This document shows positions 18,388 to 26,532 of a DNA stretch of 64,000 bases, piece after piece (the first letter of the stretch is position 1; every line of letters begins with the position of its first letter). The notes beneath the pieces were generated by a model. It saw nothing but the letters and a program-made list of their open reading frames with translations. It searched no databases and was not told the origin of the DNA. Source of the DNA: Sphaerimonospora sp050942215 (lineage in GTDB: Bacteria > Actinomycetota > Actinomycetes > Streptosporangiales > Streptosporangiaceae); NCBI RefSeq assembly GCF_050942215.1, contig NZ_CP192056.1:868001-932000 (forward strand), read 5' to 3'. The position numbers and the translations under genes were made by a program.

Positions 18388-18417
18388 ACGGAAACCCGGG
18401 TAACGGAAACCCGAGTA
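18388..18417. repeat. Tandem 15-bp repeat in the tetR-monooxygenase gap
   Basis: Two adjacent copies, ACGGAAACCCGGGTA (18388-18402) and ACGGAAACCCGAGTA (18403-18417), about 105 bases upstream of the monooxygenase start. The core ACGGAAACCCG also occurs at 74-84, in front of carD. Could be a regulator site or a chance duplication. Confidence 0.6.
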
Positions 18418-18429
18418 CGGGGACCAAGG

Positions 18430-19053
18430 TCAGGGTTCTGGCAGCCCGGCGGAGAGCCGGCGGAGCGCGTCCTCCATCAGCGATGTGATCGGCACCGGCG
18501 GGTCGGCGTGCAGCCACTGGTCCATGGCCACCCTGATCGCGGCTCCGACCGCGCCCGCCACCAGGCGTGGATAGAGGTCACAGGTGGCGTCGGTGCCGGT
18601 GTGTTCGGCGATCGCCGCGGCCAGCTCGGCCTCGATGACGGCGCTGCCCTTGAGGAACTCGCCCTGCAGTGACGGTTCGCTCAGCATCATCCGGATGCCG
18701 TCCTGCCAGTGCTGGTCAGGGCGGCTCGTGCCGACTTCCTCTCCGAGCGCGAGTTGCGTCAGCACGGCGGTGGTGAGGGCTTCCCAGAGGGGTTCGGACG
18801 CCGGGCGGCGGCGCAACTCCTGGGAGATCAGGCGAGCTCGGTCGAGGTGCCGGGCCACGATGGCCTCGCCCTTGCTGGAGAAGTAGTTGTTGAACGTGCG
18901 CGGAGAGACACCGGCTTCTGCGGCGATGTCCTCCACCCGGACGTTGTCGAACCCCCGCTCCACGGTGAGCCGGATGGCCGCCCAACTCAACGCGATGCGG
19001 GTCTCCTGCTTCTTGCGCTCGCGCAGACCCATTCGCTCGCCGGGCTCATCCAT
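18430..19053 (-). CDS. TetR family transcriptional regulator
   Basis: 207-aa repressor. The N-terminal helix-turn-helix is LRERKKQETRIALSWAAIRL then VRVEDIAAEAGVSPRTFNNY (about residues 10-55). The all-helical ligand-binding domain follows. Start at ATG 19053; a second in-frame ATG at 19032 is also possible. Its own promoter region has two tandem 17-bp palindromes, the likely operator, implying autoregulation. The flavin monooxygenase downstream on the same strand is the likely target, as in many antibiotic-sensing TetR/monooxygenase pairs. Confidence 0.92.
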   Translation of the reverse strand: MDEPGERMGLRERKKQETRIALSWAAIRLTVERGFDNVRVEDIAAEAGVSPRTFNNYFSSKGEAIVARHLDRARLISQELRRRPASEPLWEALTTAVLTQLALGEEVGTSRPDQHWQDGIRMMLSEPSLQGEFLKGSAVIEAELAAAIAEHTGTDATCDLYPRLVAGAVGAAIRVAMDQWLHADPPVPITSLMEDALRRLSAGLPEP

Positions 19054-19075
19054 GCTCACGAACACCACCCTAGCA

Positions 19076-19115
19076 AAACTTGCGCGCCGCGCAAGAGTGC
19101 GTGGCGCGCAAGTTT
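19076..19115. promoter_or_regulatory. Probable TetR operator: tandem palindromes
   Basis: A perfect 17-bp palindrome CTTGCGCG-C-CGCGCAAG (19079-19095) is followed at once by a second, imperfect 17-bp copy (19096-19112). The outer flanks also make a 13-bp exact inverted repeat (19076-19088 with 19103-19115). It lies 23 bases upstream of the tetR start. Tandem spacing of 17 bp suits two dimers on one face of DNA. Confidence 0.75.
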
Positions 19116-19142
19116 GCGAGAGTTCGGACCGGCCTCCCGCCG

Positions 19143-20363
19143 CTACCGGTGGCCGCCCTGTCGTGGCAGATCGTCCAATGCCTCCAGGAGCCGGTCGACG
19201 TCCGAGCGGTCGTTGTAGTGGACGAGCCCGGCCCGTACGGCGGAGCCCCCGTCGCGGATGCCGAGCGCCTGCGTGAGCTCCCAGGCGTAGCAGTGTCCGT
19301 CCCACACGTTGATCTTGCGGGCCGCGAGGTGTTCGGCGACCCGCTGCGGCGAGTGTCCGGCCACGTTGAAGTAGACGGTGGCCGTCCGACGGCTCGGCGA
19401 GCCGACCAGTCGTACGTGCGACAGCGACGACAGCCCCTTGAGCAGATGGGCCAGCTCGGCCTGCTCGTACGCCTCGACCGCCGTCATCGAGGCGAGCAGC
19501 CGTTCCCTGCGGGTTCCGGTCGCGTCCGGATCCAGCTCGGCGAGGTGATCGACCGCGGCGGAGACCCCGGCCAGGTCGGCGAAGGGCAGGGTGCCGGTCT
19601 CGAACCGGTCGGGCACCTCCGAGGGGGAGGAGGCCAGTTTGTCGGGCCGGAGCCGTTCCAGCAGCTCCGGCCGGGCGATGACGGCTCCGATGTGCGGGCC
19701 CGACCACTTGTACGAGCTGGTCGCGTAGAAGTCGGCGCCGAGCGCGGCCATGTCGATCGGCATGTGCGGGGTGGCGTGTACGCCGTCCACATACGTCAGC
19801 GCCCCCACCGCGTGGGCGCGCTCGGTGATCCGTCGGACGTCGGGCATGGTGCCCAGGATGTTGCTCGCCGCGGTGACCGCGACGAGCCTGGTGCGTTCAG
19901 TGACGAGTTCGTCGTACTGCTCGGCGGGCAGTTCTCCGCTCGGCACGTCGACGGAAGCCCAGCGGATGCGCGCTCCGGCACGGGTCGCGGCCTGCACCCA
20001 CGGCCGTACGTTGGCGTCGTGGTCGAGCCGGGACAGCACGATCTCGTCGTCCGGCCCCCAGGCCTTCGCCAGCGCGTACGCGAACCGATAGGTCAGCGTG
20101 GTCATGTTGGGGCCGAAGACGACGCCGCGTGGATCTCCGCCGACGAGGTCGGCGACGGCCTGCCTGGCCCGGCCCACGATGGCGTCGGAACGCGCGCTGG
20201 CCGGGAACGCCCCGTGCGAGTTGCCGATGCCCGTGGTGTAGGCGGCGGCGATGGCGTCGATCACCGGCTGGGGTACCTGTGTGCCCGCTGCGGCGTCCAG
20301 CCAGGCGTAGCCGTCGGACAAAGCGGGATAAAGGGTGCGGACACGTTTGATGTCGAAGCTCAT
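19143..20363 (-). CDS. Cysteine desulfurase-like class V aminotransferase
   Basis: 406-aa PLP enzyme of fold type I, NifS/Csd-like. The PLP lysine is in ATSSYKWSGPHIG, preceded by the YVDGVHATPHMPID segment with the PLP-binding Asp. The cofactor phosphate loop is near FGPNMTTLTYRFAYAL. Members of this subgroup (cysteine desulfurase-like, TIGR01976 type) lack a proven sulfur-transfer role, and no catalytic-Cys loop typical of IscS is obvious here. No Fe-S genes are adjacent. The ATG at 20361-20363 starts a clean N-terminus. Its stop lies 27 bases before the tetR operator. Confidence 0.88.
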   Translation of the reverse strand: MSFDIKRVRTLYPALSDGYAWLDAAAGTQVPQPVIDAIAAAYTTGIGNSHGAFPASARSDAIVGRARQAVADLVGGDPRGVVFGPNMTTLTYRFAYALAKAWGPDDEIVLSRLDHDANVRPWVQAATRAGARIRWASVDVPSGELPAEQYDELVTERTRLVAVTAASNILGTMPDVRRITERAHAVGALTYVDGVHATPHMPIDMAALGADFYATSSYKWSGPHIGAVIARPELLERLRPDKLASSPSEVPDRFETGTLPFADLAGVSAAVDHLAELDPDATGTRRERLLASMTAVEAYEQAELAHLLKGLSSLSHVRLVGSPSRRTATVYFNVAGHSPQRVAEHLAARKINVWDGHCYAWELTQALGIRDGGSAVRAGLVHYNDRSDVDRLLEALDDLPRQGGHR

Positions 20364-20543
20364 GACTCACCAGTGTCGTGAGATATCGGGTCGGAGGGAA
20401 GGGGCGGATACCCGCCGATACCGGGAGGAACGTGAGGAAAGTCGTGATCGCCCTTGGCGGCACGATGGTCGGTCTCAACCGAGACTCCTGGCCGCGTGGC
20501 CGAAACCTCCCTGATCGATCTTCCGTTCTCTTGATACGCAGAG

Positions 20544-20841
20544 TTGAGCTGGGAGAAGGAGTGCGTCGAGGCGGACCTGACCATCGACGGGACCACGATC
20601 CCCAGTGTCGGGGTCCGGCTCACGGGCAACTCCACGGAAGAGGCGGTGCCGGATACGTGGCACCCAGAAGCCCCTGGCCGACGGGACCGCCGGCGAACTG
20701 CTGGACGACATCGTGGCGTCCTACATGCTCAACGCCCGGGCCGATGCCGCCAAGGCCGAAACCGCGGCCGACACTCTCCGCACCACCCTCGAGGCGAGGA
20801 CCGAGCCGTTGCGCGCCGACGAAGTAATCGCCGGCTTGTAG
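20544..20841 (+). pseudogene. Gene debris, first part CotH-like
   Basis: Frame 20544-20640 reads SWEKECVEADLTIDGTTIPS then VGVRLTGNST, which matches the KEW-VEAD-TIDG...VG-R-KGNSS core of CotH-family (spore coat kinase-like) proteins, but only about 35 residues survive. A different frame then gives LADGTAGELLDDIVASYMLN and on to a stop at 20841, a helical stretch I do not recognise. No intact gene contains these pieces. Confidence 0.45.
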
Positions 20842-20845
20842 CCGA

Positions 20846-21433
20846 TTAACGGCGGGTGCTGCCGGACGCTGTCGGGCTCATCGGCGAGGATTCCTGCACA
20901 GGAGAGCTTCCGCTGTGTCTCACGTCTTTTGCATATCTGACCTCCGGAATCGAGATTCCGTCGACGGACCATTCGGCCTGCGACCCGTCGAAGCCGAACC
21001 CGGCGCGCTCGTAGAAGCGTCTCGCGCGGTGGTTTTCGGCCAACACCCACAGGGTGAGAGCAGTGAACCCGGCCCTTTCCGCTCGCCTTATCAGTTCTCC
21101 CATGAGCGTGCGGCCGACCCCTGTGCCGATCCGCGCCACTGCCACGTACAACGCGTACACCTCACCGTCGGTGTCGGTGGCGTCGTCGTCACGGCAGGGG
21201 CCCAGGACTCCCCAGCCCACCACTCCCCGATCGTCCTCGGCGACGACATTCTGGATGCGGGGATCCTTCTGGAACACGCTCCTGCGACGCTCCGCGTCGG
21301 CCTCGACGCTGAGTCCGTCCAGATAATCGTCGGGAACGATCCCGCGATATGCCGTTCTCCAGCCGGTGACCCGTAGCGTGGACACCGCCCAGATATCATG
21401 GGCGGCCATATCGCGGGTGCTGACACCACTCAC
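20846..21433 (-). CDS. GNAT family N-acetyltransferase
   Basis: 195-aa acetyltransferase. N-terminal TGWRTAYRGIVPDDYLDGLS is typical of the RimI-like GNATs common in actinobacteria. The acetyl-CoA site is ALYVAVARIGTGVGRTLMGEL (R/Q-x-x-G-x-G/A motif), followed by LTLWVLAENHRARRFYERAGF, the usual motif B. Substrate unknown (small molecule or protein N-terminus). The GTG at 21433 is taken as start; an in-frame ATG nine codons on is possible. The last 25 residues look disordered. Confidence 0.9.
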   Translation of the reverse strand: MSGVSTRDMAAHDIWAVSTLRVTGWRTAYRGIVPDDYLDGLSVEADAERRRSVFQKDPRIQNVVAEDDRGVVGWGVLGPCRDDDATDTDGEVYALYVAVARIGTGVGRTLMGELIRRAERAGFTALTLWVLAENHRARRFYERAGFGFDGSQAEWSVDGISIPEVRYAKDVRHSGSSPVQESSPMSPTASGSTRR

Positions 21434-21566
21434 GAGAGCTCTCCCCGGTCAGGCGAATCCGATGCCGATGATCCTATGGTCGAGATGAAATCCAGCCAAT
21501 CGGATATTCTCAGTGGCCCTGATCGTTGCCTGACGGCGTGTCCATCGGCGAGGGAAGAGAAAATTC

Positions 21567-22517
21567 ATGGCGCCCCGACATTTTCCGGCCGTTGCGATAG
21601 GCGTCCTGCTGGCGGGCCTGGTGACCGCGGGTGTCGCCACTGTTTTCAGCAGAGGTAGCGCAGGGGCGGACAGGTCGTCGGTGCCGGTGCCCACGTCCAC
21701 CGCCGACCTCGTCCTCCCGATGGACGCCTACGACCTGACGCCCGCGCAGCAGCTGGAGGTGGCGCGGGCCTATGCCGAGCTTGTCGAAGAGTGCATGCGG
21801 GTGTTCGGGCACGACTTTCGGATCAAGGTGGCCGACTCGACCCCTTATCCCCGAAATGTGGGCTATATCACCTGGCTCGGCGACAATCAGGTTGAAAGAT
21901 ACGGTTACGGGACACCGCCGGGTCGAGTGGACGATCCATACGAATCCCGTAGTGTTTCGGACGCGGAGTTTCGCGTTCTGGAGGGCAAGGCCGCCCACGT
22001 GGGCGGCAAGAAGGTCCCCGTCGGAGGATGCAGCGGTGCGGCCGAAGGAATCCTCAACGCCGGCGCGCCGAGCTTCGACGGCCGGAGGACGCCAGGGAGG
22101 GTGGACGCCTTGCGCCTCCAGAACTTCATGGACGACGTGTCCTGGTCCGCGCACAAGGATCCAGGACTCCACGTTGCCGATGCGGCCTGGGCCGAGTGCA
22201 TGCACCACGCCGGTTACGCCTACTTTCAGCCGCTGGAAGCCGTGGGCGATCCGCGCTGGGCCATCACGGCCAAGAACGACCACGATCCCCCTCCGCAGGG
22301 GACTCCGGCGGAGATCCAGACCGCGGTGGACGACCATCGGTGCCGCCTGGAGACCAACTACTACGGGAAGCGCCAAGCGATCTACGCCGCGTACCAGCAG
22401 AAAATCATCGATGCGAATCCGCGGTTGTTCGCCGACTTGCGGATCCTGATGGACACGCGCCTGCGCAACGCCCGGCAGGTCAACAGCGGCGCACCGGCCG
22501 TACGCCCCTGGGACTGA
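21567..22517 (+). CDS. Secreted or anchored actinobacterial protein, function unknown
   Basis: 316-aa protein with an N-terminal signal/anchor (HFPAVAIGVLLAGLVTAGVAT, then a polar linker). The rest is a soluble outside domain with paired Cys: EECMRVFG, GGCSGAAE, WAECMHHAG and DDHRCRLE. The DLTPAQQLEVARAYAELVEECM start and the WAECMHHAGY element recall a family of exported actinobacterial proteins of unknown function. The ATG has GAGGGAAGAG in front. It converges on the ABC operon. Confidence 0.7.
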   Translation: MAPRHFPAVAIGVLLAGLVTAGVATVFSRGSAGADRSSVPVPTSTADLVLPMDAYDLTPAQQLEVARAYAELVEECMRVFGHDFRIKVADSTPYPRNVGYITWLGDNQVERYGYGTPPGRVDDPYESRSVSDAEFRVLEGKAAHVGGKKVPVGGCSGAAEGILNAGAPSFDGRRTPGRVDALRLQNFMDDVSWSAHKDPGLHVADAAWAECMHHAGYAYFQPLEAVGDPRWAITAKNDHDPPPQGTPAEIQTAVDDHRCRLETNYYGKRQAIYAAYQQKIIDANPRLFADLRILMDTRLRNARQVNSGAPAVRPWD

Positions 22518-22574
22518 ACACCGCGCCTCCGGATTTCGACGGACGGACGAGGGAAAGGGCGAGCCGCCCTCACC

Positions 22575-23222
22575 TCACGCAGTCGACGTAGATGAGCTGA
22601 ACCTGGTGATCGTCAGTCCGAATATTCGGGGTGGGAGTGTCAGGGCGGCCAGACCAGCGGCCAGTACGGCACCCGCCGCGATCCAGGACCCACCGTTGTC
22701 GTAGACCTGGAACTGCCAGGCCCACCAGTGGGGATGAGCTCCGTCGACCCCCCAGAAGTCGACGATAATGAAGTCGGCGATCGGCAGGATCCACGAGAGT
22801 GACCGGCCGAAGAGACGGCCAGATACGAGTGCGAGTCCGGCGTAGAGGGCAAGATTCCGGATCGCCTCGAAGGCACCGCCGACAGATCCGGCCACCACTG
22901 TGACCGTGCTGATAAGCGTGGCAGCGAGCAAGAGCGATAGCACTACATGTACCACTTCGGCTCTCACCAATCGCTGGGTGGCCGCCTGTTCAAGTGATCC
23001 CATGGAACTATGAAGGCTACCTGCTGCGAAGGCGGCGAAGGGAATAGTCGTCGCGGCCACGCTCGCCATCTCGGACCATCCTCGGCTGTTGGCGGCGGGT
23101 AGGACGATATCGCCACTACCCGCCCAGCAGGCGATCGCTGTCGCCGCCGCATAGCCGATCAACATCTGCGGGAGATGATGTGCCCGAGAATAGAGCAGGG
23201 TATTGGCCAACAAGTCAGCCAT
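22575..23222 (-). CDS. Integral membrane protein of the ABC operon
   Basis: 215-aa protein with about six membrane helices and no recognised catalytic motif. Its ATG overlaps the end of the previous gene by eight bases, so it is translated as part of the same operon as the ABC ATPase and the 419-aa membrane protein. It may be a second permease or an accessory subunit. A Trp/His-rich loop (AHPHWWAWQFQVYDNG) probably faces outside. Confidence 0.65.
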   Translation of the reverse strand: MADLLANTLLYSRAHHLPQMLIGYAAATAIACWAGSGDIVLPAANSRGWSEMASVAATTIPFAAFAAGSLHSSMGSLEQAATQRLVRAEVVHVVLSLLLAATLISTVTVVAGSVGGAFEAIRNLALYAGLALVSGRLFGRSLSWILPIADFIIVDFWGVDGAHPHWWAWQFQVYDNGGSWIAAGAVLAAGLAALTLPPRIFGLTITRFSSSTSTA

Positions 23223-24474
23223 GACAGTTTGCGCCGATCTGCCGGATTGCCGTCAGGCGGTCCTTTATCCAATCGGCCTGCCCTGACTCCGGCAGGTGAA
23301 TAACCTGCACGATCTCCTTTATATCGACCCCCGGTGGGCCGCCGCCCTCCCCCAGGGCTGCGGCGTTCCCAAAAGTTCGTACCTGCAGATATGCGTCAAG
23401 GTGGAAAACCTCGTGGCTGAATTGCTGCTCGACGTCCTGGGGTACCTCACAGTCGGGCACTGTGCGCGCGGTGACCGCTGATGACAGGAAGAAGGGCACT
23501 GACACAGGGCCGGCGAGGATCTGGAAATCTGATCCTGCTTCGGGAACGGACGCGTCGCGTAGCCCTCGTTCGTAGAAAGTGTCCGGGAGTTTGAGCACGC
23601 CGTTCGGAAGAGCGACCAGTCGAGCGACCATCGCATCGATCGTTCCGAGGTATTTCCTGTTCTCCGGCCATACGCATACCCTTGGAGATTCGTCAGAGCA
23701 CAGGGGATCAGCGGGAGCGGGTCGGGCAACTAGTAGAGGCCCCGCCGTGACCACCGTGGCAAGGCCGGAAAACAGCATAGCCGCCGCGATCCCCCTGATA
23801 GGAGCAGTATTCAGCCGCCATCCCGCATCGCGGACAACCTGCCGTGGTGGAAGTGTCAACGCCATTGCGGTCAGTAAGAGGGTGAGGGTGAATCGGGTGA
23901 TGAGTGCGGAAGGCGAAACCTCTGCCTGGACATGTCCTGAAAGAACGTAAAACCGTATGGGAGGAACCATGACCTGCCCGAACAGGCATACCGCGACCGC
24001 GATGGGCGGGATGAATCTGGACTGCCAAAGCTTGCCGGCCAGGTGCCCGATGCTGACGCTGAGTGTTATTAGACATGCGCCGAGGAGGAGATAGGACGGC
24101 CAGAGGAAACCCGGTCCCGCGTCCGGCGCACTCACGATGAAGGCGAGCGCCACGCCGGGAACGTAGGCGATCAGCCCAAAGATCAACGAGCTTAGCCATA
24201 CCGGCAGTTCGATCCGCCACCGCGGCTGCATGGCGGCGGCGAGTTGTTCTGCGGTCCCTGCCCGATGGACTCGTCCAGCCGTCCACGCCGCGCCACCTCC
24301 AAGGAGGATTCCAAAGAAGAACGCGGGAAGTTGGGCCGCCGCGCTGGCCTCCGGCCAGACACCGATCCACCAGGTGCTCCTGCCGAACAGCATGGCAAGG
24401 TCCAGAGCGATGAGCAGGGGTAGCAACCAACGCAGCGGAGAGCGACGTAATTCTATCCGTAGCACATGCCTCAT
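23215..24474 (-). CDS. ABC transporter permease-like membrane protein with outside domain
   Basis: 419-aa protein. The N-terminal half has about six to seven helices starting MRHVLRIELRRSPLRWLLPLL, the typical first helix of ABC-2-like permeases. After the last helix (residues ~250-420) comes a ~170-residue soluble part with four or five Cys (DPLCSDES, VCVWPE, DCEVPQ, GANCHG) that should lie outside the cell. The ATG overlaps the ATPase stop by four bases (ATGA). Partner ATPase is upstream. Substrate unknown; the secreted peptide next door is a candidate. Confidence 0.7.
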   Translation of the reverse strand: MRHVLRIELRRSPLRWLLPLLIALDLAMLFGRSTWWIGVWPEASAAAQLPAFFFGILLGGGAAWTAGRVHRAGTAEQLAAAMQPRWRIELPVWLSSLIFGLIAYVPGVALAFIVSAPDAGPGFLWPSYLLLGACLITLSVSIGHLAGKLWQSRFIPPIAVAVCLFGQVMVPPIRFYVLSGHVQAEVSPSALITRFTLTLLLTAMALTLPPRQVVRDAGWRLNTAPIRGIAAAMLFSGLATVVTAGPLLVARPAPADPLCSDESPRVCVWPENRKYLGTIDAMVARLVALPNGVLKLPDTFYERGLRDASVPEAGSDFQILAGPVSVPFFLSSAVTARTVPDCEVPQDVEQQFSHEVFHLDAYLQVRTFGNAAALGEGGGPPGVDIKEIVQVIHLPESGQADWIKDRLTAIRQIGANCHG

Positions 24475-25229
24475 GCGGACACCCTCAGCCCTGCAAGCAG
24501 ACTCATGTAGCCACGTTCCAGAGGGGTGTCGCCGTCGGAGGTAGGGTGGGCGGCGGCGGCAAGGCTATCCGGATCGCCCTGCCAAATCAGACGTCCATTC
24601 GCCATCACCGCAATGTCGTCGCAGACTGCTGCCACATCTTCCACGAGATGAGTGCTGAGTACGACCCCGGTCCCAGAATCACGGAGCTTGCGCACTACGG
24701 ATCGGAATTCCAATCGCTGAGCTGGATCGAGACCCACGGTTGGCTCATCCAACAGCACAAGCCTCGGCCGTCCCACGATCGCCGAGGCGATCCCGCATCG
24801 GCGGATCATCCCACCCGACAAAGACTTCATTTTGGCTCTCGACCGATCGGAGAGATCGACGAAGGCGATGGCCTCGTGCGTTGCGGCATCAGCGGCGGAA
24901 TCTGGCAGGCCGCGAAGCCATGCGCAATATCGGACGAAGTCGTGTACGGTGAAGCCTGGATAAAAACCGAAATGTTGCGGGAGATATCCAATATGTCGCC
25001 GTGCTCGCTGCGCATCGCGCTGCGACTCCACAGGAACCCCGCAGATCCACACAGTGCCGCGGGTGGGCGGCACCACGGTCGCCAAAGTTCGCAACAGTGT
25101 GGTTTTGCCGGCACCGTTCGGTCCTAGCAGGCCGAGAACTCCCGGACGCACGTCTAGATCCAGATCGAGGATCACTTCACGTCTGCCGTATCCCTGCCCG
25201 ACACCCCGAAGTTCCGCGACTGGTCCCAC
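24471..25229 (-). CDS. ABC transporter ATP-binding protein
   Basis: 252-aa nucleotide-binding subunit. Walker A GPNGAGKTTLLRTL (about residues 36-49), Q-loop GYLPQHFGFYPGFTVHDF, signature SLSGGMIRRCGIA, Walker B RLVLLDEPTVGLD and H-loop LSTHLVED. The closest type is the ABC-2/antibiotic-export group. First gene of a three-gene overlapping operon with two membrane proteins. A hairpin terminator 35 bases upstream separates it from the secreted-peptide gene, so it needs its own promoter or depends on read-through. Confidence 0.93.
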   Translation of the reverse strand: MGPVAELRGVGQGYGRREVILDLDLDVRPGVLGLLGPNGAGKTTLLRTLATVVPPTRGTVWICGVPVESQRDAQRARRHIGYLPQHFGFYPGFTVHDFVRYCAWLRGLPDSAADAATHEAIAFVDLSDRSRAKMKSLSGGMIRRCGIASAIVGRPRLVLLDEPTVGLDPAQRLEFRSVVRKLRDSGTGVVLSTHLVEDVAAVCDDIAVMANGRLIWQGDPDSLAAAAHPTSDGDTPLERGYMSLLAGLRVSA

Positions 25230-25264
25230 GTATTCCCCCTAGCCCTGTCAACGACCCATTAGTA

Positions 25265-25290
25265 CGGGTGCCCACAACTGTGGGCACCCG
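25265..25290 (-). terminator. Hairpin terminator or attenuator
   Basis: Perfect 12-bp inverted repeat CGGGTGCCCACA / TGTGGGCACCCG with a 2-base centre (25265-25276 and 25279-25290). It lies downstream of the secreted-peptide gene and only 35 bases before the ABC ATPase start, so partial read-through could set the ratio of peptide to transporter. Confidence 0.75.
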
Positions 25291-25380
25291 CTGAGGAGAT
25301 CGTGCTCTCTCGTTCTGTTGAGAGCTTACGCGGAGGGCTAGTACTTCAGGCCCGGAACCACCCGCAAGCTCTCGCATTCA

Positions 25381-25716
25381 TTACCAGAACTCGAGCCACG
25401 CCCTGTTCACCTCGAACGTGCACTCGTTACTGTCGAAGGTACCGGAGAAACCCTTCTGGATGGTGAACGGGCCATCTTCCTTGTCTAGCTCCCAGTCGCA
25501 GTCACCCTCGACGTAGACGGGCCAGATTGTTTGGGTTGCCTTCGAACACTTGCCCGCAAATGCGGTGTCCCACCACTGCGCGTAGCAGCCATACGTCGAA
25601 GGTGAGGTACCGGCGGCGCTTGCGGTGGGAGCTATTCCGACCACGGCTCCGGCGACCAGTGCGGATCCGAGAGCCAGGCCGACTCCGGCCCGCTTGAGGC
25701 CCAGCAGGGGTCTCAT
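25381..25716 (-). CDS. Small secreted Cys/Trp-rich protein
   Basis: 111-aa protein with a clear Sec signal peptide (basic start, hydrophobic core, likely cleavage after TASA at residue 34). The mature ~77 residues hold four Cys (positions 44, 57, 73, 99) and six Trp, and end in WLEFW. Size and disulfide pattern fit secreted peptides such as bacteriocin-like or inhibitor proteins, but no family is recognised. It lies directly upstream of, and on the same strand as, an ABC operon, with a hairpin between. The ribosome site (AAGGA) is modest. Confidence 0.7.
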   Translation of the reverse strand: MRPLLGLKRAGVGLALGSALVAGAVVGIAPTASAAGTSPSTYGCYAQWWDTAFAGKCSKATQTIWPVYVEGDCDWELDKEDGPFTIQKGFSGTFDSNECTFEVNRAWLEFW

Positions 25717-26532
25717 TTGGTGATACTATCCTTACTGCATCGTAGATGCGCTGCGGGCGCTGATTCTTCGCGGGACTGGCGTCCGCAGCTCTGACGCGCC
25801 TAAGTGGATCATAAAACTCTGTGACATTGCAAGCGAGGCGCACAAAAAGGGTCAAGTTGCCAGTAAATGTATGGCTGTTGACGCTGGTCTAGGCTCAGCC
25901 AAGGCTCAGCCGCTCAGGACCTCGGAGTCGCGATCTGCCTTGCCGGTTGTCAGGTTCGCAGACAGGCCCCGTTTTGAAGTGATACGAGATGAACGATCTG
26001 GCCATGCATCGAGGTGTCCCGAGCCTTGGCGGACAGAGCGGCCGGCAGATCCGACGCCGAACCTCGTACGGATAGAGATCGTTGCTCTCTGGCGGTCAGG
26101 CCGCGCCGGTCTGCTTGTGGCGCATTCTCGCTGGCATGCCGCAAGGCAACCATCGATCCGGCGCCGCCTGGCAACGGACCGTAAGACCGAGATCAACTGT
26201 TGTGCTCGGTCACGCCGGCGGAGCCGGACGGCCAGACCTGCCCAAATGACCTGCGGGATCTCGGCTGGGGTGGGTTTGGAATCCGCGGGACCCGTGTTGG
26301 CCGCCGTCGATGGGGCGGGGGCGGTTTCCCTGTATGGCAAAGGAACACTCCGGGAGGCCGCCCGTGCAAGCCACACGCCGGCGGGCGGCAGACGGGTTCT
26401 GATCGACCCGAGACCAAACCCTGCGACTCGGGGCTATCAGGGCCCAAGGCAGGGGCCCGAGGAAAGCGCCATCCGGCGGGTCGTGGCGGATGGCCGATGC
26501 TTCACCCCCTCCGCGTCACATAATGGTGGACG
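25717..26532. other. 816-base stretch without a supported gene
   Basis: Long frames on both strands here have Arg/Ser/Pro-rich, non-protein-like composition and one runs through the start of the next gene. No ribosome site plus start gives a convincing product. It separates the ABC region from the glycosyltransferase and may be decayed sequence; it also must hold the promoters of the secreted peptide and the glycosyltransferase. Confidence 0.4.
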
